Assembly: GCA_023129715.1 (NCBI GenBank)
Contig: JAGMBO010000004.1
Coordinates: 1-64,000 of the forward strand
Direction: 5' to 3'
Origin: Candidatus Eiseniibacteriota bacterium
GTDB lineage: Bacteria; Eisenbacteria; RBG-16-71-46; CAIMUX01; WJJG01
Length of the DNA: 64,000 bases
The notes beneath the pieces were generated by a model, which was not told the origin of the DNA, ran no database searches, and saw only the letters and a list, made by a program, of their open reading frames with translations. The translations under genes were made by a program, and so were the position numbers. Position 1 is the stretch's first letter. Every line of letters starts with the position of its first letter. Positions 26,133-34,911 of this stretch are shown piece after piece.

Positions 26133-27257
26133 ATGAGATTTGTTCGCGGCAGCATCTACTTCACGATGGGTGTCCTGATCAGTGGCTTGCTTCTCCTGGG
26201 CGGGTGCAGCGATGAGAACAGCACCGCTGCGGGAGGCGCGATCACCGCCGAGAATCAGACGATCGACCTGGATGATCCCTATGGCGGCTTCCTGGCGGTC
26301 GATGAGGCGCCCGCCTTCGGCGATGCCGAGCTCGCGGCAATGGGGGCCTGCGAGGAGCGTCAGAGAGACGGCTATGCAGGACTCTCGGCGGGGAGCCGAC
26401 AGACGGCCGTCGAGCTGGAAGAGTCGGATGATCGCGACGCCTACTCACTGACCATTCTCTGGGGTTGTCTCTACGATGAGAGCGACAGCGCGGGGGTGTC
26501 CCTCGGCGACGAGACTCTCGAATGGCCGGGATCCCTCGAACTCAGTGACGGTGCCATCCGTCTGCTCAGCCTGATCAACTTCGAGCGCTGGGAAGATCAC
26601 ATCCTGCGCGATGGCGAGCCCGGGAAGATCGCCTGGGAATCGATCACGCACGGCTCCCTCGACGGTATCCGCGTCCTGGTGATCGTACCGGCCGACTCAT
26701 CCGGCGAGGTGCCGGTCCAAACCCTGAGTCTCGAGCTCGGCGATTACACGCGGGAACTGAGCACCACGGAGCTCGTCGATCTCGACGAGCTCATCGAATT
26801 GAGCGAGACGGCCAAGATCTCCCTGCGTGCCTTCAAGGTCGACGAGGGTGCGGAAGTGCATGGCTTCTGTAATGGGTTCTGGGGCCGGCGTCCCGGGCAG
26901 AAGGTCGGTACCTTCCGCGGCGCCTGGGTTCTCGAGGATGGGCGTCTGGTCGGATTCATGCGCGGCCACTATGGGATCAACTCCCAAGACGCGCGCGTCT
27001 TCTTCGGCAAGTACATCGACGGCTACGGACGCTTCGGTGGGTTCCTGCGCGGGCACTGGGACGTGACCGAAACCGACGGGGTTGAGGGAGAGGAGAGCTA
27101 CTCGGAGAGCGGAACCTTCGAGGGCATGTGGGTCAACTGGCGCGGCAACGCAATCGGCAGTCTCAAGGGGCATTGGGGTCGCCGGGAGGGACGTCCCGGC
27201 ATCTTCAACGGCGCCTGGCATGGACATCTCATCGTCCCCGAAGTCAACGAGCCCTAG
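26133..27257 (+). CDS. Lipoprotein with C-terminal G-x-W/GHWG repeats
   Basis: The 374-residue reading starts MRFVRGSIYFTMGVLISGLL, chosen for the GAGAAAGGGG site just upstream and the lipobox GGC (Cys at about 25). The middle (about 90-215) has no recognised domain. The C-terminal third carries repeated elements: GFWGRRPGQKVGTFRGAW, GRLVGFMRGHYG, GRFGGFLRGHWD, SGTFEGMWVNWRGNAIGSL, KGHWGRREGRPGIFNGAW. This G-x-F-x-G-x-W/G-H-W-G pattern suggests stacked hairpins of MORN-like style, probably at the cell surface. A sigma54-like promoter lies upstream and strong palindromic hairpins follow the gene. Function unknown. Confidence 0.7.
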   Translation: MRFVRGSIYFTMGVLISGLLLLGGCSDENSTAAGGAITAENQTIDLDDPYGGFLAVDEAPAFGDAELAAMGACEERQRDGYAGLSAGSRQTAVELEESDDRDAYSLTILWGCLYDESDSAGVSLGDETLEWPGSLELSDGAIRLLSLINFERWEDHILRDGEPGKIAWESITHGSLDGIRVLVIVPADSSGEVPVQTLSLELGDYTRELSTTELVDLDELIELSETAKISLRAFKVDEGAEVHGFCNGFWGRRPGQKVGTFRGAWVLEDGRLVGFMRGHYGINSQDARVFFGKYIDGYGRFGGFLRGHWDVTETDGVEGEESYSESGTFEGMWVNWRGNAIGSLKGHWGRREGRPGIFNGAWHGHLIVPEVNEP

Positions 27258-27263
27258 AGCCTA

Positions 27264-27284
27264 GTCACCCCGGGGGCTCCAGCC
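27264..27284 (+). terminator. Possible terminator hairpin after the lipoprotein gene
   Basis: A short GC stem (CGGGGGC against GCCCCCG around a TCCA loop) begins within about 20 bases of the stop codon. A second imperfect hairpin (CCGGTCCCT against AGGGAAACCGG) follows near 27308-27338. Confidence 0.4.
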
Positions 27285-27349
27285 CCCGCGGTAGACGGGA
27301 GTTCCCGGCCGGTCCCTTTGCGCCCCTCAGGGAAACCGGCAGGAAGGCT

Positions 27350-27375
27350 GGGGGGGAACCGATCGGTTCCCCCCC
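27350..27375. terminator. Perfect 26-base palindrome, probable bidirectional terminator
   Basis: Seven G, then AACCGA, then the exact complement TCGGTT and seven C, form an uninterrupted palindrome. It lies between the lipoprotein gene and the YacP-like gene. A protein-binding site is the alternative. Confidence 0.45.
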
Positions 27376-27642
27376 GTGCTGTCCGGCCTTGACCCCGTGG
27401 CCATGACCCGCTCCTCATCTCCGGCGGTTTCAGTGTTCTCCTCCTACTGCGCCGGCTCTGCGAGTGCGGCTCGGGCCCCGCTCCTCATTAACGTCGTGGC
27501 GAGCGCGCCCATCTTGCTCCCGATGCGCTGATCCGCTAGATTATGGACTGAGGATGGAGTGCTGGGCGGCCATCGTGCGCAGCTCCTCCCCCAGGGCGGG
27601 AACACATGCCGAACGCTCGATCCACAAGCGAAAGGGTAAGCC
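27376..27642. other. Short intergenic region before the YacP-like gene
   Basis: No gene is visible. An AAAGGG ribosome site at its end supports the GTG start at 27643. A promoter is expected here but no clear -35/-10 pair stands out. Confidence 0.4.
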
Positions 27643-28512
27643 GTGGTCGATCGCCAACGGAGCTGGATCCTCGACGGCCACAACATGATCTTCGCCCTGC
27701 CGCAGCTGGCGGCCCTGCAGGAGGGGGGAGAGAAAGCCCGCGCCCGCGACCAGCTTGAAGCCCTGCTCCTGCCCTTCGCCGCCGCGCGGGGCTTCCTGAC
27801 CGTCGTCTACGACGGCAATCGCCTCCCGCCCGACCCCGATGCGCGCGAGACGCCCTACTTGCGCGTTGTCTTCAGTCACCCGCCCCAGGATGCCGACGAT
27901 CGCATCGTCGAGCTGGCGACGAGAGACAATCTGCGAGGACTGCAGGTCACGGTGGTCACCAATGATCGGCGCAGTCTGATTCCGCGCCTGCCGCAAGGCG
28001 TCGACACCCTGGGGATCGAGACGTTCCACCGGCGCCTCGTCGGGAGAAGACCTGCCGCGGCCGAGGCGGATGAGAAGCGCTTCTCACCTGCGGAGGCAGA
28101 GGCGCTGGCCGCGGAGGTGCTTGCCAGGACGGCATCGGCGGGGTCGGCTAGCGCGGGGGAACTCCGCCGCCGGGAGCAAGCGGCCCACGAGCAGTGGCTG
28201 ACGCGCAGCGGGCACCGCCTGCCCGGCACCGAGCAGACTCCGCCTGTCCGCAGGCGGCCCGCAGATCGCCTCGCGTCTCAACGCACCGCGCATGCCTCGC
28301 CCCAACCGCGGCGATCCGCGCCCGGTGCGGGTGGCCGAGCGTCCCCTACGCATGACTCTCGAGAACAGCGATCCGCCACGACCGATCGGGAAACGCATGA
28401 ACGCAAGCGCGAGCGCGGATTGCGCAGGCAGCGACGCCGGCTGGCCCAGCTCGAGCGGTCGCGATCCCAGGATGCCCGCCGGCGGAAGGCGAGAAGGAAG
28501 GGATGGAGATGA
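27643..28512 (+). CDS. YacP-like NYN domain ribonuclease with basic tail
   Basis: The protein has 289 residues with a GTG start. Residues 1 to about 140 match the YacP/NYN (PIN-like) fold: WILDGHNMIFALP with the first acidic residue, TVVYDGNRLPPD, DADDRIVELA and VTVVTNDRRSL, which provide the conserved Asp residues of the metal site. In Bacillus, the YacP/Rae1 relative is a ribosome-associated endoribonuclease; the same role here is inference. From about 150 onward the protein is very rich in Arg, Ala and Ser and ends in a basic helix (RLRRQRRRLAQLERS-like), an unusually long tail that could bind RNA. It overlaps the next gene by 10 bases, so the two are translationally coupled. Confidence 0.75.
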   Translation: MVDRQRSWILDGHNMIFALPQLAALQEGGEKARARDQLEALLLPFAAARGFLTVVYDGNRLPPDPDARETPYLRVVFSHPPQDADDRIVELATRDNLRGLQVTVVTNDRRSLIPRLPQGVDTLGIETFHRRLVGRRPAAAEADEKRFSPAEAEALAAEVLARTASAGSASAGELRRREQAAHEQWLTRSGHRLPGTEQTPPVRRRPADRLASQRTAHASPQPRRSAPGAGGRASPTHDSREQRSATTDRETHERKRERGLRRQRRRLAQLERSRSQDARRRKARRKGWR

Positions 28513-29195
28513 TTCGTTGCGATGAGACGCCGAAGGGCGCGGAATTCAACCGCCCCTGTCTACGACCTGGGCCCTGGACGCGCGCCATTGTTCTGCTGGG
28601 GCTGGTTGGCCTGCTGGTTGCTGCGCCGTGCGCCTGGGGGCAGGCGGCGCAACGCCCGGAGGCACCCGATTCCTCCGCGATCCGCACCGCGGCGGCGGAG
28701 GTTGCGTTGCGGCCGGATGATCCCGATGCCCACAATCGCCTCGGAAGCGCATATTATGCGATTGGAGCGTTTGATCGCGCCGTGGCCGCCTTCCGCCGTG
28801 CGGTGGTTCTGGATCCGCGAGATGTCGCCGGGCTGGTGAACATCGGGGTGGTTCTCAACGAGCAGGGCAATGCCGCCGAGGCGCTTGAGCATTTCCGGCG
28901 AGCCCTGGCCGTCGATCCGCAGGATGTGATCGCGACCGCCAACGAAGGGATCGCCCACTATGCGCTGGGTGACACGGCGGCGGCGGTCGTCTCCTGGATG
29001 CGGGCGCTCGATTCAGACCCCGGGAGCGTGCTGGCCCACTTCTATCTCGGCATTGCCTTTGCCGATGCCGGCATCGTTGCTGAGGCGATTCGCGAGTGGG
29101 AGGCGGTTATCGCTGCCGAGTCCGAGGGGGCGGCGGCGGCGCAGGCACGGATGAACATCGCCCGGATCAGGGAGAGAGCCCCTAGCGAAAACTGA
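28503..29195 (+). CDS. Exported or anchored TPR protein
   Basis: The protein has 230 residues. A hydrophobic segment at about 28-46 (AIVLLGLVGLLVAAPCAW) is a signal peptide or anchor. Residues about 60-220 hold four TPR repeats (DDPDAHNRLGSAYYAIGAFD, DVAGLVNIGVVLNEQGNAAE, DVIATANEGIAHYALGDTAA, SVLAHFYLGIAFADAGIVAE). It is a scaffold-type protein in the periplasm or at the inner membrane. It overlaps the YacP-like gene, and another TPR gene follows after 156 bases with its own promoter. Confidence 0.75.
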   Translation: MEMIRCDETPKGAEFNRPCLRPGPWTRAIVLLGLVGLLVAAPCAWGQAAQRPEAPDSSAIRTAAAEVALRPDDPDAHNRLGSAYYAIGAFDRAVAAFRRAVVLDPRDVAGLVNIGVVLNEQGNAAEALEHFRRALAVDPQDVIATANEGIAHYALGDTAAAVVSWMRALDSDPGSVLAHFYLGIAFADAGIVAEAIREWEAVIAAESEGAAAAQARMNIARIRERAPSEN

Positions 29196-29282
29196 ACGCA
29201 TGTTGGTGCAATGTGTTGCCAGGCAAGAACTAGTGGGGGCCCTCAGGTGTTGTTAACCGAGAAGGCCGTAGGGGTGGGTTTC

Positions 29283-29311
29283 TTGACACCCCGGGGGGGC
29301 TCTGGTAGCGT
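29283..29311 (+). promoter_or_regulatory. Sigma70-type promoter before the second TPR gene
   Basis: A perfect TTGACA (29283-29288) is followed after exactly 17 bases by TAGCGT (29306-29311), about 41 bases before the ATG at 29352. Confidence 0.55.
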
Positions 29312-29351
29312 CCGCGTCCGTTGATTGCCAGGTGCTTCAAGGAGGGGACCG

Positions 29352-30572
29352 ATGCGGTGTTTCAACGCCCGTTCGCCGCGGGATCGCGGCACGCTGATGG
29401 GGAGTCTCCTGACGGGTGTGGCCGTACTCGTGGCCACCGCTGCCTCGCTGATCCCGCCGCCCGCCTTTGCCCAGGCGCGGGACGCGGAGATCTTCTCCCA
29501 AGAAGAGATCTGCCGGCGCCGCTATCAGGAGGGCATTCAGTACAAGAACAACCAGCAGCTCCAGCAGGCGGCCGAGCGCTTCACCGAGGTGAAGGAAGCC
29601 TGCCCCGACATGGTAGAGGCCTACCTCAACCTCGGGGAGATCCAGGTGCGGCTGCGTCAGTATCAGGAGGCCATCGACACCTACCGGGATGCCCTCGATG
29701 CCGATCCGGGCAACCTCGATGTCCAGGAACACCTTGCCTTCGCCCTGAGCTCATCGGGCGAACTCGATGATGCCCTGGCGCTCTATCTCGAGCTGCACGA
29801 GGCTCGTCCCGAGCGCACGGAGCTTCTGCACAACCTGGCTTTCGTCTATGAGCAGATGGACATGATTGCCGAGGCGATCATGCTCTACAACCGTCTGATC
29901 GAGATGGACAACGCGACCGCGCGCACCGTGTCCCAAGCCGGTCGCCTGGCGCTCGATCATCATCTCTATCTTCCCGCCGTGACCTTTTACGAGAAGCTCT
30001 ACGAGTTCGACCCGAACAACGTGAGCACGCTGCACATCCTGGCGGGTTACTACTTCCAGATCGGGTTCTATGAAGAGGCGCTCGTCTACTACAACGAGCT
30101 GCTCGAGCAGGATCTCACTGAATCGCAAGAGACGACTTACCACAAGTACCGCGCTTACTGCCGCAACAAGGTGAAGGATTTCGAGGGGGCCAAGGAGGAC
30201 TACGACTACCTGGTCGCGATGGAGCCGCAGGATGTCTCCCATCACTGCAATCTCGCCTTCGCTTGTAAGGATGGCGGCCTGCTCGCCGAGGCGCGTCGGG
30301 CGGTTCGGGCAGGACTGGAGCTCCATCCGAACGCCGGTTGTCTCAGCTATGCCTGGGGAGTGACGCTGCTCTCCGATGCGAAGCGTCTCGAGGACCGCAA
30401 GCAGTACCAGAAGGCGATCACGTCCTACGAGGAGGCCCGGCAGAAGTTCCAGCGGGTTGTCGATCTACGCGATGCCAACTACGCCGGCGCCGCCGCCGAG
30501 CAGATCGGACGGGTCGATGCCTTGATCGAAATCACGGGCAAGCTGATGGCGAAGGAGGCAAGCGCGAGGTAA
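29352..30572 (+). CDS. Secreted TPR-repeat protein
   Basis: The 406-residue reading starts MRCFNARSPRDRG, chosen for the AAGGAGGGG site ahead of this ATG. A signal peptide ends near PPAFAQA (about 40). Residues about 55-390 hold eight or more TPR-type helix pairs (GIQYKNNQQLQQAAERFTEV, VEAYLNLGEIQVRLRQYQEA, LDVQEHLAFALSSSGELDDA, VSTLHILAGYYFQIGFYEEA). It probably scaffolds a periplasmic or outer-membrane complex. It is independent of the gene before it by promoter but similar in architecture. Confidence 0.8.
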   Translation: MRCFNARSPRDRGTLMGSLLTGVAVLVATAASLIPPPAFAQARDAEIFSQEEICRRRYQEGIQYKNNQQLQQAAERFTEVKEACPDMVEAYLNLGEIQVRLRQYQEAIDTYRDALDADPGNLDVQEHLAFALSSSGELDDALALYLELHEARPERTELLHNLAFVYEQMDMIAEAIMLYNRLIEMDNATARTVSQAGRLALDHHLYLPAVTFYEKLYEFDPNNVSTLHILAGYYFQIGFYEEALVYYNELLEQDLTESQETTYHKYRAYCRNKVKDFEGAKEDYDYLVAMEPQDVSHHCNLAFACKDGGLLAEARRAVRAGLELHPNAGCLSYAWGVTLLSDAKRLEDRKQYQKAITSYEEARQKFQRVVDLRDANYAGAAAEQIGRVDALIEITGKLMAKEASAR

Positions 30573-30729
30573 TCGCGCCGGAGTGCTCGGTGGTGGACGC
30601 GGCCCTCCTTCCCGGGGGCCGTTCTTATTGCCGTTCGTGCGGTTCGGCGGGGGAGCGCCGCCACGCTGGTGCCGCCGGCGAGCAGACCGGGCGGATCGAT
30701 GCCTGGCGGGGCGCGCGAAGGGTGAGCAG

Positions 30730-31809
30730 ATGGCCCGGATCCTGGTGGGGTTCAGTGGCGGTGTCGACAGCGCAGTGGCGGCACACCTGCTGCGAGAGGC
30801 AGGACACGAGGTGGCCGCCGTCACCCTGCGGCTCCTCCCGTCCGATGCGACGGTTTCACCCGCGGTAGCTGCGGAGCGTCTCTCGACTGCCCAGCGACTG
30901 GCCCGTCGCATGGGATTCGAGCACGAGGTCTGGGACCTTGCCGCCGAGTTCGAGCGGGAGGTCATTGCGCCGTTCGTCGAGACCTATGCCGCCGGCCGAA
31001 CCCCGAACCCCTGCGTGCTGTGCAACGCGCACATCAAGCTGGGCGCCTATCTGGCGCGCGCCCAGGCCGGCGGATGGGAGCGCATCGCGACGGGGCACTA
31101 CGTCCGAAAGGTGCCGCTGCCTCCTGGCGCGGCGGGCCCGGTGGGACTGGCATGCGCGCGCGATCGGGAGAAGGACCAAGCCTACATGCTCTGGGCGGTC
31201 GACCCACTGGTGCTGCCGCTGGTGGAGTTCCCCTTGGGGATGCGAACCAAGGAGGAAGTCCTGGAGATCGCCGGAGAGATCGGGATTGCCGCCGAGATTG
31301 CACCCGAAAGCCAGGATCTCTGCTTCATCGGGGAGGGGGGCTACACAGGTTTCCTCTCTCGCCGCTTGAGACCCGAGCATCCGGGTTGGCAGGCAGGAGC
31401 CCTCGTGGATCAGCAGGGCCGGGCACTCGGCCGGCACCGGGGCTGTCTGCACTACACTGTAGGACAGCGGCGGGGTCTCGGGATCGGTTCGCCGACCGGG
31501 GAGCCACTCTATGTGACCGCCATCGATCCAGCGAGTCAACGGGTCGCCGTGGGCACGGCGTCGGCCCTCGAGCGGCGCGCAGTCGAGGCCACGGCATGCC
31601 GCTGCTTCGTGCCGGGGCTGCTCGCACCGGGCAACCACCTGATGGCGCGTATCCGCTATCGGCAGGCGGCGCGTCCCGGTGAAGTCACGTCCGTGCGGGA
31701 GGAGGCGGTGAGATTCCGGTTCGACGAACCGGTGCGCGGAGTTGCGGCAGGGCAGTCACTGGTGCTTTTTCACGAAGATCTCTTGATTGCCGGCGGTTTT
31801 CTCGTCTGA
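30730..31809 (+). CDS. mnmA: tRNA-specific 2-thiouridylase MnmA
   Basis: This cytosolic enzyme makes the 2-thiouridine at position 34 of Lys, Glu and Gln tRNAs. It activates the base with ATP and receives sulfur from a persulfide relay. The 359-residue reading starts MARILVGFSGGVDSAVA, with the PP-loop SGGVDS at about 9-14. The catalytic Cys pair is present: the Cys of NPCVLCN (about 98) and that of ESQDLCFIG (about 198). TGHYVR and YTVGQRRGLGI are family motifs, and the C-terminal beta-barrel ends near the stop. Length is normal. The annotated ATG follows GAAGGGTGAGC; an upstream frame extends but lacks family similarity. Confidence 0.95.
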   Translation: MARILVGFSGGVDSAVAAHLLREAGHEVAAVTLRLLPSDATVSPAVAAERLSTAQRLARRMGFEHEVWDLAAEFEREVIAPFVETYAAGRTPNPCVLCNAHIKLGAYLARAQAGGWERIATGHYVRKVPLPPGAAGPVGLACARDREKDQAYMLWAVDPLVLPLVEFPLGMRTKEEVLEIAGEIGIAAEIAPESQDLCFIGEGGYTGFLSRRLRPEHPGWQAGALVDQQGRALGRHRGCLHYTVGQRRGLGIGSPTGEPLYVTAIDPASQRVAVGTASALERRAVEATACRCFVPGLLAPGNHLMARIRYRQAARPGEVTSVREEAVRFRFDEPVRGVAAGQSLVLFHEDLLIAGGFLV

Positions 31810-31950
31810 CTGTGGCATGCAGGTTGTGGCACGAGGAATCTTGACGGACGGCAGGTAGATTCTCTTCAGGACACCGCTTACTCTATCCGTGGGTCTGAGC
31901 GCGCCACTCTCCAGCTCGTATTGGCCCCGCTCCGGATACGGCCAGTGGGA

Positions 31951-34446
31951 TCAGAGCATCTTGACCAGAAGAAGCGTGGTGTCGTCATCCAACGGCGTCG
32001 GTGAAAACTGCCGGACTTCCCTGAGAATCGAGCGCTGGAGGGCGCCGACACTCCAGCGGCGACCTCCTTGCAGGAGTTCGCGCAGCCGCTGGTATCCGAA
32101 CTCTTCCCACCCCGCTCCGTTGCTCACCGCTCGGTGCCGCTCATTGATTCCATCGGTATGGAAGAGGAGAACATCTCCTGAGCGCATGATCGTTTCGCCC
32201 CCCTCGTAGGTTGCCTGGGAACGGATGCCCAAGGGAAGACCACCATCGGTCAGTTCCTCGATTTCCCCGTTGGTGCGGGCCAGCAAGGGACTGGGATGTC
32301 CGGCATTGCAGTAGGCCAGGGTTCCGGTCAGCGGATCGACGCGTGCCAGGCAGAAGGTCACATAGCGTTCGGGTGTCCGCATCTCGCAGAGGCGCCGGTT
32401 GATGCGCTGAACGATGTCCCAGGGGGGCAGGGCGCGCAGGCCCTCGGTCTTGACCAGCGCCTGCAGGTTCGCCATCAAGATGGCGCCGGGCACGCCCTTG
32501 CCCGAGGCATCCCCAATGGCCAATACGAGTTGCCCCGTAGGGGTGCGGAAGCAGTCGTAGTAGTCGCCGCCGACGCCGCGGCAAGGAATCGAGAACCCGC
32601 TGATCTCGAGGGATTCGATTTGCGGCAAGTTCTTGGGCAGCAGCTGTTCTTGCAGCTTGCGAGCAATGTCCATCTCGTACTGGAGGTGCTTTTCTTCACT
32701 GGCGCGCTCGTGCAGCAGGGCGTGTGCGAGCGCGATGCTGCCTTCATCCGCCATCGTCTCGGCGAGGCCGCGATCCCGCGAGGTCAGTGATTCGCCATGG
32801 AGCGGACCGCCGATGAGCACCAAGTCGTTCAGCCCCGACCCCGCACGCAAGGGGATTACCAGCTCGGTGCCGCACGCAGCCAGGATGCCCTCGTCGCCCG
32901 GGGAGAGGTAGCCGAAGGGCAAGTCGGTCTCCAGGTCGCCCCAATCGATAGGAGACTCCAGGCGGCCGAGCTGTCGGCTGAGCGAGGTGCTGAAGCGGTA
33001 TCGGCTCAGCATTGCCGTGGGTAGACCGCAGAGGAATCCGGCTTCGTAGACGCCGCGTTCATCGCGTTCGAAGTAGGCGGCCCGTTGAACGCCGAGAGCC
33101 TCGCTGATCGACTCCGTGATCACGCGGACGAGTTGGACCCGATGGGGAGAGGCGCGCAGGGCCCGCCCGAACTCATGCAGGATGTCTCCCCGGCCGGATT
33201 GCGCATCGCCGACAACGCCCGCGAGCAGAGTCTGAATGCCGCGCTGGGCGGGCAGGAAGAGTAGGGCCGCCACAATCAAACTGATGAACGAGATGGTCAT
33301 CGGAGAGGTGCTCTGCGGAGGCGGGAGCAGGGAACCAAGAACCAGCTGCACGGCGAAGTAGGCGAGCACCAGGAAGATCCCGAGCGCACTGAATGCCAGG
33401 CTGCGGCGCAGGATCAGGGTCGCATCGAAGAGGCCATGGCGCACGATCGCATAGCCGAAACTCAGCGGGATCAGCACGACGGAAAGCGCCGCGAGCCGGA
33501 TGCCCGGCAGGGCGGCCGAAGGCCAGAGATGGAATACCGCCACCAAGATCACCAGCGGCAGCGTGCCCAGAATGGTTCCCCAGAGAATGACCCGCACGCG
33601 GCGCCGGGAAGTCTCCGTGTGGGCGTGGCGGTACGTCTGGACGAAGAGCAGGATTGCGCTGGCGATCCCCGCGACCCACAGGAGGGTTGCTCCCGACTCG
33701 GTGAGTTGCGGTGCCCAGTGGCTGGCGAGCTGGCGGGGATCGAGGTTGATTGCTCGCACGCCGATTGCCAGGAGCAACAGAAGCGCGCTGGGAAGATAGA
33801 GCAGCCTCGGCAACCAGCGATGCCGAGCGAGGAGGGGATGGCGCAGCGGAAAACGCAGGAACAGATGAACGAAGAGGGGTGGGGTCAGCAACGTCAGGCC
33901 CTCGCGCAAGACATGCTGGGCTTGGAGGAGCCAGCCCTCGAGCGGCACGTAGGGAGGATGCACGAGATAGCCCATGCTGAAGCAAATCGAGGCGAAGATC
34001 AGGGTCAACGGGCGCGGCTTCTTGAAAAAGACGAGCAATCCGATCATCAGCGTCAGCACGCCGACACCCGCCAGGGCAAGGCGTTCGAAAACGTCGCCTT
34101 GCGTCGGTCCCTCGGGGGTGAACTGAGTCGGCAAAACCGCGGCATCCCGTTGCAGATGGAGGGTAACCGCCCTTCCAGGTTCCTGGTGCCTGAGCAGCGT
34201 CTTGGCGTTGAAGGCATGGCTGACCGGGTGATTGCCCACGCGGAGAATGAAGTCCTGCTCGTGAATGCCTGCCTGCGCCGCGGCTCCGCCGGCATCGACG
34301 GAGGCCACGCGGGATTCCTTCAGGGTCATTTCCAGGCGGGGGACTTGCGCAGAACGCTCCGCTTCCAGGATCTGCCCTGAAAGGGTCAGGGCGGCAAGTG
34401 CGCCAAGAAGAAGGCGACCTGCTCGGTGCACGTACAGGTTGTCCAT
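31951..34446 (-). CDS. PDZ-membrane-GAF-SpoIIE (PP2C) phosphatase
   Basis: The protein has 831 residues. After a hydrophobic N-terminus (about 10-28), residues about 45-100 form a PDZ-like domain outside the membrane (DAGGAAAQAGIHEQDFILRV, GRAVTLHLQR). Residues about 122-400 contain seven to eight membrane segments (LMIGLLVFF, LLYLPSALLLLLAIGV, ILLFVQTY, LVILVAVFHLW). Residues about 435-585 are GAF-like and carry a linker helix. Residues about 600-831 are a SpoIIE/PP2C phosphatase with its metal-binding acidic residues: GVGGDYYDCF, IGDASGKGVPGAIL, FHTDGINE, DDDTTLLLV. It probably dephosphorylates an anti-sigma-factor antagonist in response to an external or membrane signal; no partner gene is nearby. 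Confidence 0.85.
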   Translation of the reverse strand: MDNLYVHRAGRLLLGALAALTLSGQILEAERSAQVPRLEMTLKESRVASVDAGGAAAQAGIHEQDFILRVGNHPVSHAFNAKTLLRHQEPGRAVTLHLQRDAAVLPTQFTPEGPTQGDVFERLALAGVGVLTLMIGLLVFFKKPRPLTLIFASICFSMGYLVHPPYVPLEGWLLQAQHVLREGLTLLTPPLFVHLFLRFPLRHPLLARHRWLPRLLYLPSALLLLLAIGVRAINLDPRQLASHWAPQLTESGATLLWVAGIASAILLFVQTYRHAHTETSRRRVRVILWGTILGTLPLVILVAVFHLWPSAALPGIRLAALSVVLIPLSFGYAIVRHGLFDATLILRRSLAFSALGIFLVLAYFAVQLVLGSLLPPPQSTSPMTISFISLIVAALLFLPAQRGIQTLLAGVVGDAQSGRGDILHEFGRALRASPHRVQLVRVITESISEALGVQRAAYFERDERGVYEAGFLCGLPTAMLSRYRFSTSLSRQLGRLESPIDWGDLETDLPFGYLSPGDEGILAACGTELVIPLRAGSGLNDLVLIGGPLHGESLTSRDRGLAETMADEGSIALAHALLHERASEEKHLQYEMDIARKLQEQLLPKNLPQIESLEISGFSIPCRGVGGDYYDCFRTPTGQLVLAIGDASGKGVPGAILMANLQALVKTEGLRALPPWDIVQRINRRLCEMRTPERYVTFCLARVDPLTGTLAYCNAGHPSPLLARTNGEIEELTDGGLPLGIRSQATYEGGETIMRSGDVLLFHTDGINERHRAVSNGAGWEEFGYQRLRELLQGGRRWSVGALQRSILREVRQFSPTPLDDDTTLLLVKML

Positions 34447-34911
34447 CCCGGATTCCCTCGGGATTGTGTAAGGTCAAGGGCACGCTACCCCGGCAAACGC
34501 GCGCGGTCAAGCAGCCTGCCCGTGGATTCGGGATGCCGAATCCTCCCTCCACCATGGAAAAGATTTCCCGGTCGGCAAGAAAGTGCCCACCTCCACCCCT
34601 GATCCCCGGCCACCAAGACCGTTCTCCGCAAACGTTGCGCGCGTCCTCCCTCGCACTCTCAACTTGCCTGGGAAGAGTATCTTGCGGCGGTCTTCGCCTC
34701 GCTTGCCCTGTCTGGGGCCCGCCGCGGCACCGGTTGCGGAATGGGGTTTGCAATGCGTGAGGTGGACGCTTCCCTTGCGGCCCGACAGCATGCTGCCGGT
34801 GGCGATCGGACCGCGAGGGAGAACCTCGAACGCAGACGGCCCCTCGGGAGCGGTGGCGGGAGTGGTCACGGTGTTTGCCGGGCCGGTTCCCCGCGAGAGA
34901 GGAGACCAGGG
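34447..34911. other. Divergent intergenic region before the flagellar cluster
   Basis: It lies between the minus-strand phosphatase and flgF. A hairpin (GGATTCGG and CCGAATCC, 34524-34543) is present. No correctly spaced sigma54 site was found, although TGGTCACGGTGTTTGC near 34863 comes within one base of the required spacing. The flgF promoter should be here. Confidence 0.45.

Noticed and set aside
29203-29220. Sigma54-like TTGGTGCAATGTGTTGCC before the second TPR gene
   Set aside because: Spacing is one base too long; the sigma70-type site at 29283 is a better explanation.
33436-34380. Long plus-strand open frame antisense to the SpoIIE phosphatase
   Set aside because: It is a GC-driven shadow of a minus-strand gene with clear domains; no family similarity, and it overlaps fully.
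34863-34880. Sigma54-like TGGTCACGGTGTTTGC before flgF
   Set aside because: GG and GC are 11 bases apart instead of 10, and sigma54 spacing is strict.
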